64,000 nucleotides of DNA from Dendrolimus kikuchii (Eukaryota; Arthropoda; Insecta; Lepidoptera; Lasiocampidae). Below, in pieces: positions 1-11,820 of the stretch. Below the pieces are notes generated by a model. The model saw nothing but the letters and a program-made list of their open reading frames with translations, did no database searches and was not told the DNA's origin. The position numbers and the translations under genes were made by a program. Position 1 is the first letter of the stretch; each line of letters begins with the position of its first letter. Location of the stretch: contig CM034401.1 of NCBI GenBank assembly GCA_019925095.2, positions 13,676,338 to 13,740,337 on the forward strand. The letters run 5' to 3'.

Positions 1-18
1 ATTGCAATATAATTAATA

Positions 19-321
19 ATGACCGAGTCAGGGGCTGGCAACACTGCCGCTTCAGCTGAGGACGTCAAACGGCGCAAATATGGAGCCTTAGGAAGGGGTT
101 ACATATTTGTGCCGTTTGGGGTTGAAACATTAGGCCCGTGGGGTCCGTCGGCAAAGAGTTTCTTTAAAGACATATGTAAGAAACTCTTTGACACTACCCG
201 TGATCGGAAGGCTGGTTCGTATTTTGCACAACAAATAAGTATTGCCATACAGCGTGGCAATGCAGCCAGCCTTCTGGGCACGCTCCCCGTTGGCAGTAAT
301 CTGCTACATAATGTATTTTAG
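19..321 (+). mobile_element. 5'-truncated non-LTR retrotransposon ORF2 C-terminus
   Basis: A 100-codon frame has the conserved tail of a LINE reverse-transcriptase ORF. It contains YIFVPFGVETLGPWGPSAK, then a segment with RKAGSYFAQQISIAIQRGNA and LLGTLP just before the TAG. This tail is common in arthropod non-LTR elements, though I did not assign a clade. An in-frame stop lies just upstream, so this is a 5'-truncated copy and its apparent ATG is not a true start. A second copy of the last part lies at 40716-40818. Confidence 0.75.
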
Positions 322-349
322 TTTCAATGTCTTTGTTTTTTTTTTACTA

Positions 350-1205
350 ATTAATAATTTATTGATTTCAAGATGTTATCGTCCGCTAATTGCAGTTCAC
401 TGCTGGACAGGCCTCACTGAGTTCGCGTCACACTTACTGGTCGTCCGCTTTCCTCATCAAGCGCTTACCAGCGACCTTATGCGTGCCGGCAGTCCCTTCC
501 AGGATTCGTTTGTTATATTGTTATTTATTACAGTCATCATTTACACCTCGTTAGTAAGATATACATATATAAGACAGAAAACCAAATTAAGAATAATAGC
601 CTAATTACTACTAAACCCTCCTTTCCCTCGCTGCTAGATAATCAACCTCTCTTAGCATCGAAGATTAGCAGAGTGAAATTCAGCGAAGGTGTTTAGATTT
701 ATAAAATATTAAAAACGTGGCAGACCAACTCTACTTAGTCTTTCTTGATTATGGAAGGGCATTTTTGATACTTTTTTGACTCCAGTTTTTACGTGCAGGT
801 GAAATGACGAGTTGAAATAAACAAAATATTTCTATAATTGCATTTTCACACGTTTTGCGGCTCTGACATATATTTATTCATTATAGATATCAAGAGGTAT
901 TTTATATAGTTTTTGATACACATCTGTTTTGCTCTATGAACAGTTTCTAAAATTAAAAAGATATTATAGATATTTTATTCTTTAAATTACATAACGAGTT
1001 TAGGTATTAGTATAGATACTCATTGAAAATTAGTTCTTAGCAAAGTTATAATTAGATAACACGGGACACGAGTTTCAAGCGTGTTCACTAGCTTACTAAA
1101 GCTCAAGTTGAGCATGAATTATTGGAAGTTAATGGATGTTTAATTACCTAATGAAAATTATTACTAAGTTATCTCATTATACATTTAAATTATTATAATA
1201 ATAAA
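350..1205. other. AT-rich sequence, no gene seen
   Basis: No splice-bounded coding exon or recognisable repeat was seen here. The short frame at 242-604 overlaps the LINE tail and its downstream flank and does not resemble a protein I know. Confidence 0.5.
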
Positions 1206-1235
1206 ATATGTTATTATGTATGTCATTGAAGTTAT

Positions 1236-1252
1236 GTATGTATGTATTTATG

Positions 1253-1283
<31 letters not shown>

Positions 1284-1312
1284 ATATGTATGTATGTATG
1301 TATGTATGTCAT
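1236..1312. repeat. (ATGT)n microsatellite
   Basis: Tetranucleotide repeats of ATGT with two ATAT interruptions give about 75 bp. It precedes the LINE-type segment at 1320-1665, a common association for LINE insertion sites or ends. Confidence 0.85.
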
Positions 1313-1319
1313 TGTAGAT

Positions 1320-1665
1320 CATGGATCATAAAAATGGCCCTGACTTTTGGAGGACTTGCGTGGGGCGGGGTTATGGAAAGGCCCACATAGAGGCCCCCTG
1401 ACAAATTTAGTGTAAATGTGGCGTAACACTGACCGACGATTATCCCTATACCACATCAAAATGCGCCCAAGAACAAGCCCCGGACAGTGTAGGACTATTG
1501 TGGGAAATGAGAAAAAAAGGTACCGGGCTATTGGGATGAACTGCTAGTGGAACTGGGGATCTGAGACTATGGGGATTATGGCGTCTGACCGTCGCAATAT
1601 TCAAGGAACATGGGCATGACCTGCATGAGCTCCTAAAAATGCCAAGATTGGCGAGGGGCAGCATA
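1320..1665 (+). mobile_element. Retroelement-like segment, inverted partner of 14290-14870
   Basis: This GC-richer block contains TTTTGGAGG, GCTTGCGTGG-like, ACAAATTTA and TACCGGGCTATTGG motifs that recur, reverse-complemented and in the same order, at 14535-14870. No intact ORF is present. It is probably part of a retroposon 3' region, and the class is not determined. Confidence 0.6.
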
Positions 1666-1859
1666 ATACATAATATGTAATTATAATTGTGTTCCGAGTC
1701 CTGAACAATAATTGGCAGAAAACCAACACTCATAACACACACATATAGTGTGTGTTTCCCCCCAAGCTAAGCTTACTTTTGTGTTATAAGTAATAATAAA
1801 AGGAAAAGCTCTGGGGCCGATCCTAGACGCTCGGAACACAGTAAAAAAAAAGTGAACAG

Positions 1860-1975
1860 AATTCACCCTGCCAGGCATCGAAGCCCGGAGGAGCTCAACG
1901 TTCCAGTAAGCTAGGCAAATAGAGGCTTAGGCCACTCAACCACAGAAGCCATCATTATTACTGTATTGCCGCAAT
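1860..1975 (-). mobile_element. tRNA-derived SINE-like fragment (TGGTTGAGTGGCC family)
   Basis: On the minus strand it begins GGCTTCTGTGGTTGAGTGGC, containing a good pol III A box. A B-box-like GCTTCGATGCC follows about 60 bp later. The same head appears at 56478-56650 on the + strand. It is degraded and lacks a clear tail, so it is not called as a tRNA gene. Confidence 0.55.
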
Positions 1976-2291
1976 CAAGCAGACAGAGTACCTAATGATA
2001 TTTGATTAGACATTACAAATGCATTGCTAGCCTCGTAAAAAATATATAACAACCTTCATGAATGACCTCATGTAGTAGCTAACGTAACGTAATTGAAGCT
2101 GTCTCCATAGCCTTATTGTTTGGAGGATATGTCGTAGCGCAAAAAGTTAACAACACCGTGGAAACTTCCGTCAAAGCGGTTATTGTACCTGGAATAAACG
2201 TTCTAGAGGACTGTTAAGCAGTTGTATGTTGTAGCTCAAAGTATTGAAGAAATCTTGTTGTTCAGTGTGCGAAATTTTTATTTATTTAAAA

Positions 2292-2745
2292 CTAAGATAT
2301 GCCCGCGACTTCGTCGATACCCGGCACGCAAAGTATTGCAGCACTTGAGAAAGAATGTAAGCGATCGTTTTAGTGAAAACTGTGTCGGAATAAGCTAATT
2401 TTATGCACCCGAACAAATACAAACTGACCCCGGAAAAATCCCACGGGATCCCACGGATAAAAAATATCACACATTTTATTTGCTATCGATCATTTAAAAA
2501 ATCACATTGGACTTCGAGGTTTTTTTTTAATCTGGAGTTTTAAATCATCCCAGAGAAATGCCCGCGGAATTCCTATAATAAAAAGTAGCGCAGATCAAGT
2601 CTAAGAATTTGCTGTCGATCAGCGCAAACTGCATCGAAACTGGCCCAGTAATGTTTACGTGCATCCCAAGCCAACAGACAGACAGACAAGAAATCTAAAA
2701 ACAATTGTATCGTATTCTCCTTCGTTTATATAGTCTATTCCATTT
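2292..2745 (+). repeat. Interspersed repeat with GCCCGCGACTTCG core
   Basis: It starts near GATATGCCCGCGACTTCGTCG and runs through GTATTGCAGCA, TGTGTCGGAATAA and GCACCCGAACAA. It ends near AACAGACAGACAGACAAG and TATAGTCTATTCC. The same order recurs at 50873-51405 and 52095-52470, and in reverse at 19650-19955 and 29800-30210. Such sequences are typical lepidopteran retroposon tails. Confidence 0.75.
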
Positions 2746-3167
2746 GTTTTATTATATATTTTGCATTTTATAATGTTATAGATATACATAATTAAATTTT
2801 GTACCAAGTAAATTTTTAGGGATTTTACAAATTTTCTATTTTAAATTTGGTTTTAAGTTATATTACAACCAATAAACTAAAAATAGATGATTTTCTAATA
2901 AAAGGTATTCAAGAATTGTGTTTCCTGATTTCCCTAGACAGATAGTAATATTAATCAACCAAAGCGGGAGTTTTATATAGAGCTGGCATAGGTAAGAATA
3001 ATAGTTGGGACTCGTCAACAATTTGAAAGAGAGGTTTCATAAATGTCGCGCCTTACTCTGAATATGGGATTTTGGTTTATAGCACCTTTGGTAAGAGCAA
3101 CAGGTTAAATATTCGATACTTGAAGTGGCCCCAATTTTCTTGTAACGTATTATTATGTACGAGTTGT

Positions 3168-3445
3168 TAGAGCCAAGGTAGCTTATTGGTTAGCACACGT
3201 GTCCCGAACTTAAAGGGCGCGGATTTGAATTCTAGCCGGAAAGCATGCACCACTTAGGCAGTCTTCTAACTGAATGTGGATATTGTTATGATTACCACGT
3301 GCTAAAGATAAAAGCAAACGTCATGATAAAACCCACTGATCGAGATGACCGATGCCTTAAATCCCTTAATCCACCTTGGACAAGCGTAGCGGCTATACTG
3401 ATTGTTCCCCTGTAAAAATGGGAAGCCCAAGTGGGACATTTATAT
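3168..3445 (+). mobile_element. Diverged tRNA-derived SINE
   Basis: It matches the SINE at 59682-59974. The head has an A-box-like GTAGCTTATTGGTTAGCACA, a decayed B box (GGATTTGAATTCTAGCC) and then CATGCACCACTTAGGCAGT. The body is TTACCACGTGCTAA and the end is CAAGTGGGACATTTAT. It is the most diverged of the copies found. Confidence 0.7.
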
Positions 3446-3839
3446 TATACGCCAGTTTTGAATCGTATCAGGTTAACGGCTCACGGCTTCTCTGTACAAT
3501 TCTCTCTTTACGTAATCAACAAAACTGCTTGTCAACTTGACAGTTCGGTTTAAATTATTTACCTACTAATTCTGAGGGATTTGAACTCAAATGTCGTCCC
3601 CTAACCGCAACCCAGCAAAGTTCTGCTGAATCGATTTACAACTTACAGACACTTTACAGTTGAAACCATCACCTATATTGGAACTAAACGCCTGTGTAAC
3701 TAGAAGTTTCATTAGTCTGTTGTAATTAACCAGTGATGGTCGTATAAACATTCAATCATTTGGTTAGACTGTAAATATACCCAATAATTTGCAACACGCT
3801 AGAAATATTTTATTTATGAATTGTTATAAAATTTGTTTA

Positions 3840-3910
3840 GGTCGGCAACGCCCTTGGTGTTGCAAACATCCATTGGCGTTGGGCAATTTGCCTGCTGTAT
3901 TTGGTATAAA
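3840..3910 (-). repeat. Fragment of a TTGCAAACATCCAT-type interspersed repeat
   Basis: It contains CCTTGGTGTTGCAAACATCCATTGGCG and then TTTGCCTGCTGTA in the same order as the distal half of the abundant repeat at 22449-22680. It is much diverged, and similar fragments lie at 24290-24360 and 61080-61145. It may be an older subfamily. Confidence 0.45.
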
Positions 3911-4980
3911 AATCATTTAATCTTTATGGTTATTGAAGTAACTATTTGGAAATAAAACTAGTTATTTCAGTGGAAGCTTGGATTGGAGACTAATAATATA
4001 TTTTGTTATACTTAAATATAACATTGTATATACTTTTCTGTGTTCGGGTTAACGAAGTTTATTTCTCATATAAGAATTTTTACAATTCACTTAAACTATG
4101 AGAACATTTATAAGTTATTAAAAAATACATTATAATTTATAACGAGATAGAAAGCACAAATACTAAAATTGCAGATAGTTTTGATTTATTTTTTGTACAT
4201 GCAAGTTACAAATTCCTTCGAACCAAAAGAAACAAGGATCTAGATTTCGTGGGAGTGTTATTGTGTAACTTGTTAATTTATTTACATAGCCAGTATTTAG
4301 TATTTTGATACCAAACTGCAACAGTTATAAGTAAAAGGTATATTTTCCATCTACAATGTTTTACATTGTAAGGTTATATTTAAAAACAGTAAATTTTATT
4401 ATCTTTTATGGATAACCTGCTTCTCTCAACGAGAGTTGAGGTTGATAGAATAAAGACTGTTTAATTTAAAGAATAATAGTATTTAGTAGCGATAAATCAT
4501 TCTTAATTTACGATTAATTTTTGTTTTGTGCACCACAATTGAAATTTGTCATTAAGTATTGTAGTATACATTTTTTATGGGTATATTTATCAAAATTCAA
4601 GTAACACCTAGAGTTTATTTTAATGTATCATTTACAATCGTACGGCTCGTGGTGAACATGAATATAATTAACTGCATGCAAATAGCTCGATCGTGTGCTA
4701 AATTATTAAACATTCACACATATTTTGAACGAGAGTAAGAGAGTCGTTATATCTACATTCGTCAGAAATGAGAAGCTTTAATCAACTCAATCAAATAACA
4801 CAAAATTTAAAAGTTACGCACGTCTGTGCTTCCTTACCACAAATTCGTAATTAACCAAGAACACATTAATCATAGAGATGTTATGCAGCTTTGAGTATAC
4901 GTGTAACCTATTTAGATCCATATAGATATAGCAGATTTATTATCTTATGCTTTTATACTTTATACTAATATATAAAGCTG
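3911..4980. other. AT-rich sequence, no feature seen
   Basis: About 1 kb with scattered stops in all frames. No splice-bounded exon or recognised repeat was seen. Confidence 0.5.
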
Positions 4981-4984
4981 AATA

Positions 4985-5192
4985 GTTTGTTTGTTTGTTT
5001 AAACGCGCTAATCTCAGGAACTACTGGTCTGATTTGAAAATTTATTTCAGTGTTGGATAGCCCATTTATCGAGGAAGGCTATAGGCTATATATCATCACG
5101 CTAATACCAATAGGAGCTGAGTAACAATGAAAAATGTTTCAAAATCGGGGGGGGTTTGAAAACAAATTCCACGCGGACACAGCTAGTGTATT
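4985..5192 (+). repeat. Lepidopteran interspersed repeat fragment
   Basis: It contains GTTTGTTTGTTTAAACGCGC, TCAGGAACTACTGGTCTGAT, GAAGGCTATAGGCTATAT and AATTCCACGCGGAC followed by ACAGCTAGT. This is the usual order of a widespread insect retroposon tail. A short homopolymer (8 G) interrupts it. Confidence 0.6.
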
Positions 5193-5199
5193 ATACAAC

Positions 5200-7000
5200 A
5201 ACCGCCCAGAATCTTTTGCGCGCGTAACGCTCAGCTCTATACAGGTGGAAACTTTCAGCGGGGCAGTAAGAGATTTTTTGACTTTTTACCTTTACCTTAC
5301 CTTTTTTAAAATAATGTTACCCGTACCTTTCTTTCTTCTGTTTTCTTATTAACAGTTCATATATCTCAATAGATAGATAGATATACAACTCTTTATTGTA
5401 CACTATTACAGGAAAACCTAAGATTACTAGTACTATTCTTAATATAACTAGCCTAAATTGTAGAATCAATGATGAATTTAAGTAAACTATTATTACATTA
5501 ATATTAATTTGCTTGGTTGAATACCAGAACACAAATGATCTGGATGAGAAAGCTGTTATCCGATTATGGTAAGATGTCTTTGTGTTATACCTTTGTCTCG
5601 CTGGTTGTTATCTGCCCTTCGTTCCTTTGCCAGAAAACTAGCAAAGATATTTATTAATTGATACTTAGCAGTTGCATCGCTTGCAGGTTTTGGTTAGTTT
5701 TGTTTAAGGAAATGTAACTATTGCCTCTTCACGATCAGTTAATAAGTACGCACAGGACATTATGTATTATCGTCAGCGTCCGTACAGCACCTTGTAACTT
5801 TTTTGGTAAAATTATTTTTTTCGGAAAACTGTTAACAAGTATTAGCTAGGATTGCCGCCTTTTTTAAAAGAAAATATAGTATTTTTAATTTTAAACTGTA
5901 TAAATATAATACTTTTGGGAAATGTAAGCGAAAAAAAGGGTTCACAATTATTTCGTTTTTTATTATATATTTTATTTAATTAATTATTGTATTTTCCATG
6001 TGTTTTCTATGTATGTTATTTATACTACTTTTTGCTTTGGCCAGCAAATATCTACCTATTATGTTTAATATAATCATAAGCATCTGAACAAAAAGCGCGA
6101 CAATTGAATTAGCGATAAAAATATAGTACATTTCGTATTATTTTTTTTTCTGTAATATATAGTACAATTAGCTAAAATATAGAACGATATTATATATTAT
6201 AATACAGTTGGCAACCCTAACTATATGTAACAATTTAACCACTATATTTTAACAATCCAAACACTTTAGTTACAACGTTTAAACGCCACTAGATATAAAT
6301 TTACACCAAAACATCATTAAAATACAACTCCTTAGTATAATTTCCATCAGCAAAGTATCTTAATAAACATATAGGTGTATCAAAGCAGTCGTTAGCCGAG
6401 TCATAGCAGCGAACCAACTAATAAGACTCGGTTAATAAATCATCTCGACAGGTATTACTTCGCACCTTAGGCTATGTGAATATATCAATCATACTCGCAC
6501 GCTTAAAATACAAAAATATACCGGTAATTTAGTTATCTTGACTTGCTTATATATTTAGAAATAAGACCCTATATTTTCGAGGTAAATTGCACTGTGGAAA
6601 CTTTGCAAATTAGTATTGCGTGCTTTCAAAACAATTAGGCACCATTTTCAATAAACATTTAAACTGTTATATTATCTTTAAGGTTTTATTTTGTAAATCA
6701 CGAGTAAAATACTTTCTTATAATGCAGTTATGGTATCCCATATTTTATTATCGCTCTTAAATAGAACTTTACGTAGTCAAAGCTGTTTAATAACATACTT
6801 AGCAACAGATGTATATGCAATAGGCTTTTTTTCATAGGGAGTTTGCAGAATTCGGTAATGCGGAGGTTATTTTGTACTTATTGTTTTTAAAGGACATACA
6901 CTTTTGACATAGGTGCTTATCAATAAAGCTATGCAATCGTTTTCGAGGCAAATGACGACTGTCTGCTCACATAAATAATTACAAACTATAGATTATAATA
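5200..7000. other. AT-rich intergenic sequence
   Basis: Long A/T runs and short open frames only. No coding exon, RNA gene or clear repeat boundary was seen in about 1.8 kb. Confidence 0.5.
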
Positions 7001-7004
7001 ATAA

Positions 7005-7215
7005 CTAGCTGATGCCCGCGACTTCGTCCGCGTCACGACTGTTTAAGTAATTAAAGTTTTTCTAACTATCCCACGGGAACTCTTTAATTTTTCGGGATCA
7101 AAAGTATCCTATATGTTGGCCAGGGATATAAGCTACCACCATACAACATTTCATTTAAATCGGTCTAGTCTTTTCGGAGATTAGCCCGTACAAACAAACA
7201 GACAAACAGAGAAAC
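7005..7215 (+). repeat. Interspersed repeat with GCCCGCGACTTCG core, short form
   Basis: It starts CTAGCTGATGCCCGCGACTT. It continues with ATCCTATATGTTGGCC, a block around ACCATACAACATTTCATTTA and AATCGGTCTAGTC, and ends in repeated ACAAACAGACAAACAG. This is the classic end structure of lepidopteran retroposons. Confidence 0.75.
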
Positions 7216-8479
7216 AAAAAAAAAACTAAATTAGTTCTATGTCACTTCTTACTTCCCCCTGACTCGGTTTTTAGCTTTTTTTTTCATTGTACAGAAATTC
7301 GACTTCTACAGTTTTATTATATGTATAGATTATATATAACATACATGTTGTTAAGTAAACCTTTGGGATATTAAGTGCCATTTATATCCAGAAATTTATA
7401 AACTACTGTGGTTTCAACTAATAAAAAAACAGGCCAATGAGCTGTAATACCATTAGATTAAGAGGAAATTGGGAAGAAATCGAAAGTGCATGCCTAGAAG
7501 TCAGAGAGATTATAATCAGATATTACTCTGAACTACAAGACAGTCTGATATGTCTAAACTACGACTAAAATGTGATCTTCCAATTTTCCATAAACTTTAT
7601 TATTAAGGATTCATTTTCATTACTCAATAAGTCGGTCAATATACAACATACGGGACAACTAACAAGCGGTGTAACCAATAAAATTCATTCGGAACTACGC
7701 ATATGGAATGCCGGGGCATATACACGTCTGTTTAGAGCCACTATTTCAAAGCAATTCTCTTCAGTGCAGCCTGCAAGATTTACATCATGAAAGCCCAATC
7801 GACTAATAAAATAGGTACCTTCGCACGGACCCAATGTCATAATATCCAACTCCATTTGAACTACATGGACCTATAGAAATCAGCACGAAGTGTATAGTGC
7901 AAATTAACCCATCCAATTTCAATTGCACTGACAAAAGTTGATTGAAATTCACTTGAAATATCCACTAAAATAGCAGTGTCAGATGCCAAACACCACTTCA
8001 GTTCCAATCCCCTGAACATACGTAATGAAGTCTTCCCGAGAACATTCCAAATCAAAATCAAAGCGAACGCCGTCAAATGTTCCGATTTACCATATTCAAG
8101 TAATCAAAATTTGATTTTACAACAGGCCTAAAATATCCGTAACATAATTAATCATAAATCGGAGTTATTTGTCGGAAACATTCACTGATCTAATCTTTTA
8201 GCTTAATTTGAATTTATTGAACTTTGTTAATTGGGAAGGTTTGGGTTCGAAGTGAAAGTTTGTAAACGTGTATAAGATTTCTGTTTAACGAATTTTAATT
8301 ATTGTCAACAAAATTATATACGTCTGAAATATTATAGTATTTCAAAATACGAGTATGTTTATTGTTTTTAGAAAAGAGAATAGATCTCGAATTTTCTCTA
8401 CCGGTTTAATTACCATCAAAGGCCAGCTGACATTCAAAGAAACATCTAAAAGTGGCTTTTAAGTAATAATAATAATAAT
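7216..8479. other. No gene recognised
   Basis: Two short frames (7572-7790 + and 7861-8076 -) show no domain, signal peptide or splice context. No repeat was identified. Confidence 0.45.
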
Positions 8480-8700
8480 CACCGTCAACGGTCTTATAGC
8501 GAAAAGCTTCGACCGTCATCTAGAGAGGCTTTCGCTAGGAAGTTGGGTGAAGGGCCAGATACAGAAGGCAGCACTCTTGGACATGTCACGAATTGTGAGG
8601 AGGTTCCTGTCTCTGGAGCCCTAACCATCAGTAGTTTGGACCCCAGGCCCCGCTGGTGGTGAGCTGCAAGATTTTATATTATTTTATTGAATATGTATTT
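8480..8700 (+). mobile_element. Possible retroelement ORF tail
   Basis: After an (ATA)n run, one frame reads DRHLERLSLGSWVKGQIQK, then a short LLDMSRIVRRFLSLEP tail and TAA at about 8622. The text resembles the C-terminal tails of repeated insect reverse-transcriptase-like proteins. I recognise the style, not the clade. T-rich DNA follows. Confidence 0.4.
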
Positions 8701-8818
8701 TATTTTTGATGTATTTTTATAAAAGAATAATGTCTTCTATTTTTTTATAAAAAAATGTCTTTATAAATTTTTTTTTATGTAAAATTTTTGAAAATAAATA
8801 TTTTTTTTTATTTTTATT

Positions 8819-8968
8819 GCAGGAGTTCAGCAGACAGGCAGACGGCCCACTTGGTGGAAAGCGGTTACCATCGCCTATAGACTTTTGCAACACCAAAGGT
8901 GCTACAAATGCGCTGCTGCTCTCTTAAAGGAGACTGGAACCTGGTCACTAATGCCGGAACACAACACA
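8819..8968 (+). repeat. Interspersed repeat family A, truncated copy 1
   Basis: Family A is the most abundant repeat here. It begins GCAGGAGTTCAGCAGACAGG and continues GACATTTGCAACACCAAAGG-like, GCGCTGCTGCTCTCTTAA and GGAACCTGGTCACTAATGCC. Full copies end in CCGTTCCTGCACGG. The GCAGGA at the start and TCCTGC at the end are inverted. No ORF is conserved. This copy stops after CCGGAACACAAC and is followed by a minus-strand SINE. Confidence 0.85.
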
Positions 8969-8994
8969 ACACAAATAAATACAGTATAATAATA

Positions 8995-9262
8995 ATAACA
9001 GCACATAAACGTCTCGCTGCTGGACTCGGGCCTCCGACTACAGGGGAACGGACAGTAAACCCGCCACGCTTACTCAAGGCGGCTTAGTAAGACTGACACG
9101 TGGGTTATCTTGATGTGCAGGTTTCATCACGATGGTAATTGTAACAATATGCACATCAGGTTGTAAATCTCCCTAACAGGTGCATGCGTTCCATCTAGGA
9201 TTCAAACCCGCGCCCTTTGAGCTTGGGATGCGTGCGCTATACATTACGCTACTACGACTTTT
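8995..9262 (-). mobile_element. tRNA-derived SINE
   Basis: On the minus strand it begins GTCGTAGTAGCGTAATG and continues with a B-box-like GGTTTGAATCC. CACCTGTTAGGGAG and the tail GCCCGAGTCCAGCAGCGAG follow. It matches the SINEs at 12290-12570, 49491-49779 and 59682-59974. Confidence 0.75.
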
Positions 9263-9339
9263 TTTAAAGTAATATTTGCACTTTATTCTTCTGTCTGTAA
9301 TGTATGGCGAATGAATTGTGGCTTATGCTTGAGTGACAC

Positions 9340-9660
9340 CAAAAAGAGCTGCTTGTCACAGATATGAATATGCTGCGGTGTATGAATACACGCACTTGGA
9401 GAGATCACGTTAGGAACTCCCATATCTCCAGCAGGCTGTATATCCGAGATAGATTAGATACACTGCAAGAAAGTACTCTAGTACGGTTAGGTTCATAGGA
9501 AACAAACGTCACCGTTCTGATCACCAGGGTCTGGTAGAAAGAGTTGGCCCACATGCGCCTACCACTATACCATCATCCCTATCCCATCCCCTCTGTATTC
9601 TTTCATTCCTCCTGTCTAATCTACTTTCCATTAGGTGGGTTCTCTGCCTGTCTGCTAATT
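9340..9660. other. Unclassified sequence, possibly retroelement-derived
   Basis: The block is richer in GC than its surroundings and ends near TCTGCCTGTCTGCTAATTTC, a family-A-like stretch. The open frame 9544-9861 shows no recognisable domain. Confidence 0.3.
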
Positions 9661-9684
9661 TCGCAATCAAAAAAAATATGTTTA

Positions 9685-10040
9685 TATGGACAGTTCACAC
9701 GCAGTAGAAGTGAAACTTCATACTGTATACTCATAGATAAATCTTTTCTAACTTTTATTAATATAAATATAATTCCTTTAGCCTACATCCCTCAACATAT
9801 TATAATTCAAAATAAACTTCTCAAGTATTTATTACTTTTAATTTTTATTGTTTTAGTCTAAAAAATGTTATTATGACTTTTATTGGACCTATGTTTAATC
9901 GGTCTTATTGACTCGCTAATTAGTGCCGCACAATATTAACTCATATCTCATTCTCTCGCAGGCTCAGTCCTATAGATTTATATGTTTATTTCTATTTCGT
10001 GACGATTTTTCGTTTCATCGAGTCACTTCAGAAACTAACT
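9685..10040 (+). repeat. Repeat family N, copy 1
   Basis: It contains TTCACACGCAGTAGAAGT, AAAAAATGTTATTATGA, CTATGTTTAATCGGTCTTAT, CTCATATCTCATTCTCTCGC and TTTTCGTTTCATCGAGT. These motifs recur in the same order at 19985-20395. The embedded ATG and hydrophobic codons are part of the repeat and not a signal-peptide exon. Confidence 0.65.
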
Positions 10041-10059
10041 TATCCAATTCTAGATACTA

Positions 10060-11220
10060 ATTATAGAAACATTAATTTTGTTAATACAAATAAATCCTTT
10101 GTTGAAAAGAAACTACACCTAAAACATTTTCGTAACACGGAACCGAGTCGAGCAATACGAGTATATCGATAGAACCTTTTCGTTAATCCCAAATGATGTC
10201 GGTCGACCAAATATCAATTTTGAGACTCCTCTTCCCGTCTCAAAGGTTCCTCGGGATAAGACGTCACTTTAGTTTTCGACCAATCTTCAAATACCTTTCG
10301 ATTTGTGTGAAATGTCGGAATGAATTCCCAAATGAGTTTCCAATATAATAAAAACTTCACTTCGCGAGTATTTACTTTGTAAAATTAGACTTCTTGGACC
10401 ACAAAGTTGGGAACTTAGATTTTGGAAACATCAACGTTATCATTTTTTTAAAGTAGGTTTTTAGTTTGCTTTTGCTGTTGGCCGGTTCCTCCATACAAGT
10501 AATGTCAAAATTCAACCGACGCTAGATAGGGCAAGTGAATAAACAGTAAGATATTATAGGAATCGGTCATGTGTCACTTGAGTAAAATGGGGTGTAAATA
10601 TCATGCATGCATTAGCGGTCACTCATATCAGAAACAGGGCCCCAAGTCCGTAAGTTTTACAAATAAAATCATGCCAGTACGAGTCAAGATCCATTCGACT
10701 GACAGATGGTCAAATATCCTTAGTCTCTAAAATTCACATTGAATCAGTCTTGGTCAAATTGAATCATTTACTCAATATTGAGCCGAGATAGTTTACAGAC
10801 TACTAAAACCGTCAACCGTCAGTTACGATTACAATTCGATTTTGAATTTTGAATTTGAATTGAGTTACAGACTCGAAGCCCAGTCTCCTGCCCACACAAT
10901 ATACAAGGCTAAAAAACGCAAAAGAATTTTATAAAGATTTTTTTAAATAATAAACATCATAATCGATAGAAGAAGTGACACGTATCATCTAGTTTAGTAG
11001 GATTTAGGAGATATCAGAGGTCACGAAAAAAGTCCCACGTCATAAAATGAAACTAATTATACAAATCAACACAGTTACGTTGTAATGTTCTTTTTATCAA
11101 ACGTTTTAGTGCATGTCACATTATATTATTATTCTATTTATCAAATACTGTTATACCGGAATCTTTCTAAAATTATTTCATCTATCTAACATTCCATTGC
11201 ATAAGATGGAGTGTTTGTTG
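10060..11220. other. No gene recognised
   Basis: AT-rich sequence with no recognisable coding or repeat structure apart from short simple repeats such as the AATTTGAATT run near 10845. Confidence 0.45.
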
Positions 11221-11229
11221 TTGGGCTAT

Positions 11230-11820
11230 TGTTATCCTAGGATTCTTCTGCTTGTCCTTCGAAGCGGCCTCGCTACTCGCCGGATCCCCACCATGGGATC
11301 TCGAAGCCAGGGTCCTCGCGTCGCTATATTAGTGGCGCAAAGAGGCCCGCCCTGGCCGAGACCGGCGCCTCAGGAGACGGATGCTTGCCGGTTGGAGCTC
11401 CGCGACGTCGCCATGGTGGTGTTGGAAGAACGCCTCAGACACCCCAGCGCGGGCCTCACCACCATCAAAGCAGTGAGGCCTGTCCTAAAGAACTGGATCG
11501 GACGAAGACACGGCACCCTGACGTTCCGGCTGACACAGGTCCTCTCGGGGCATGGCTGCTTCGTGAGGTCCCTGTATCGCCTTAGCCTTGAGCCGACGTC
11601 AGGGTGCCATCATTGTGATACCGGCAACGAGGATACGGAGCTGCACACACTCCAGGAGTGTCCTGCCTGAACAGAGCAGCGCCGAGACCTCGTCGCCATT
11701 ACCGGATACGACCTCTCGCTCCCGGCTGTGGTACGCACCATGGTCGGAAGCCCAACAGACGCCGCGTCGGCGCCGGAGGGCGGATTTCGACCTTCGGCCA
11801 CCGTAAGCGGGCGGCGCGGG
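11230..11820 (+). pseudogene. Broken R1-like non-LTR retrotransposon ORF2 C-terminus
   Basis: The first part reads in one frame as AASLLAGSPPWDLEARVLAS and is stopped by a TAG at 11330-11332. After a frameshift between about 11340 and 11460 the rest reads AVRPVLKNWIGRRHGTLTFR, then LTQVLSGHGCF and CHHCDTGNEDTELHTLQEC. It then meets a TGA at 11668-11670 where the family normally continues with Trp. The Cys-Cys-His-Cys knuckle is still intact. The same frame goes on past the TGA with EQRRDLVAITGYDLSLP. R1-type elements target rDNA, but this copy is dispersed and dead. Confidence 0.8.

Noticed and set aside
1208..1390. Cys/Met/Tyr-rich 60-codon frame
   Set aside because: It is the translation of the (ATGT)n microsatellite.
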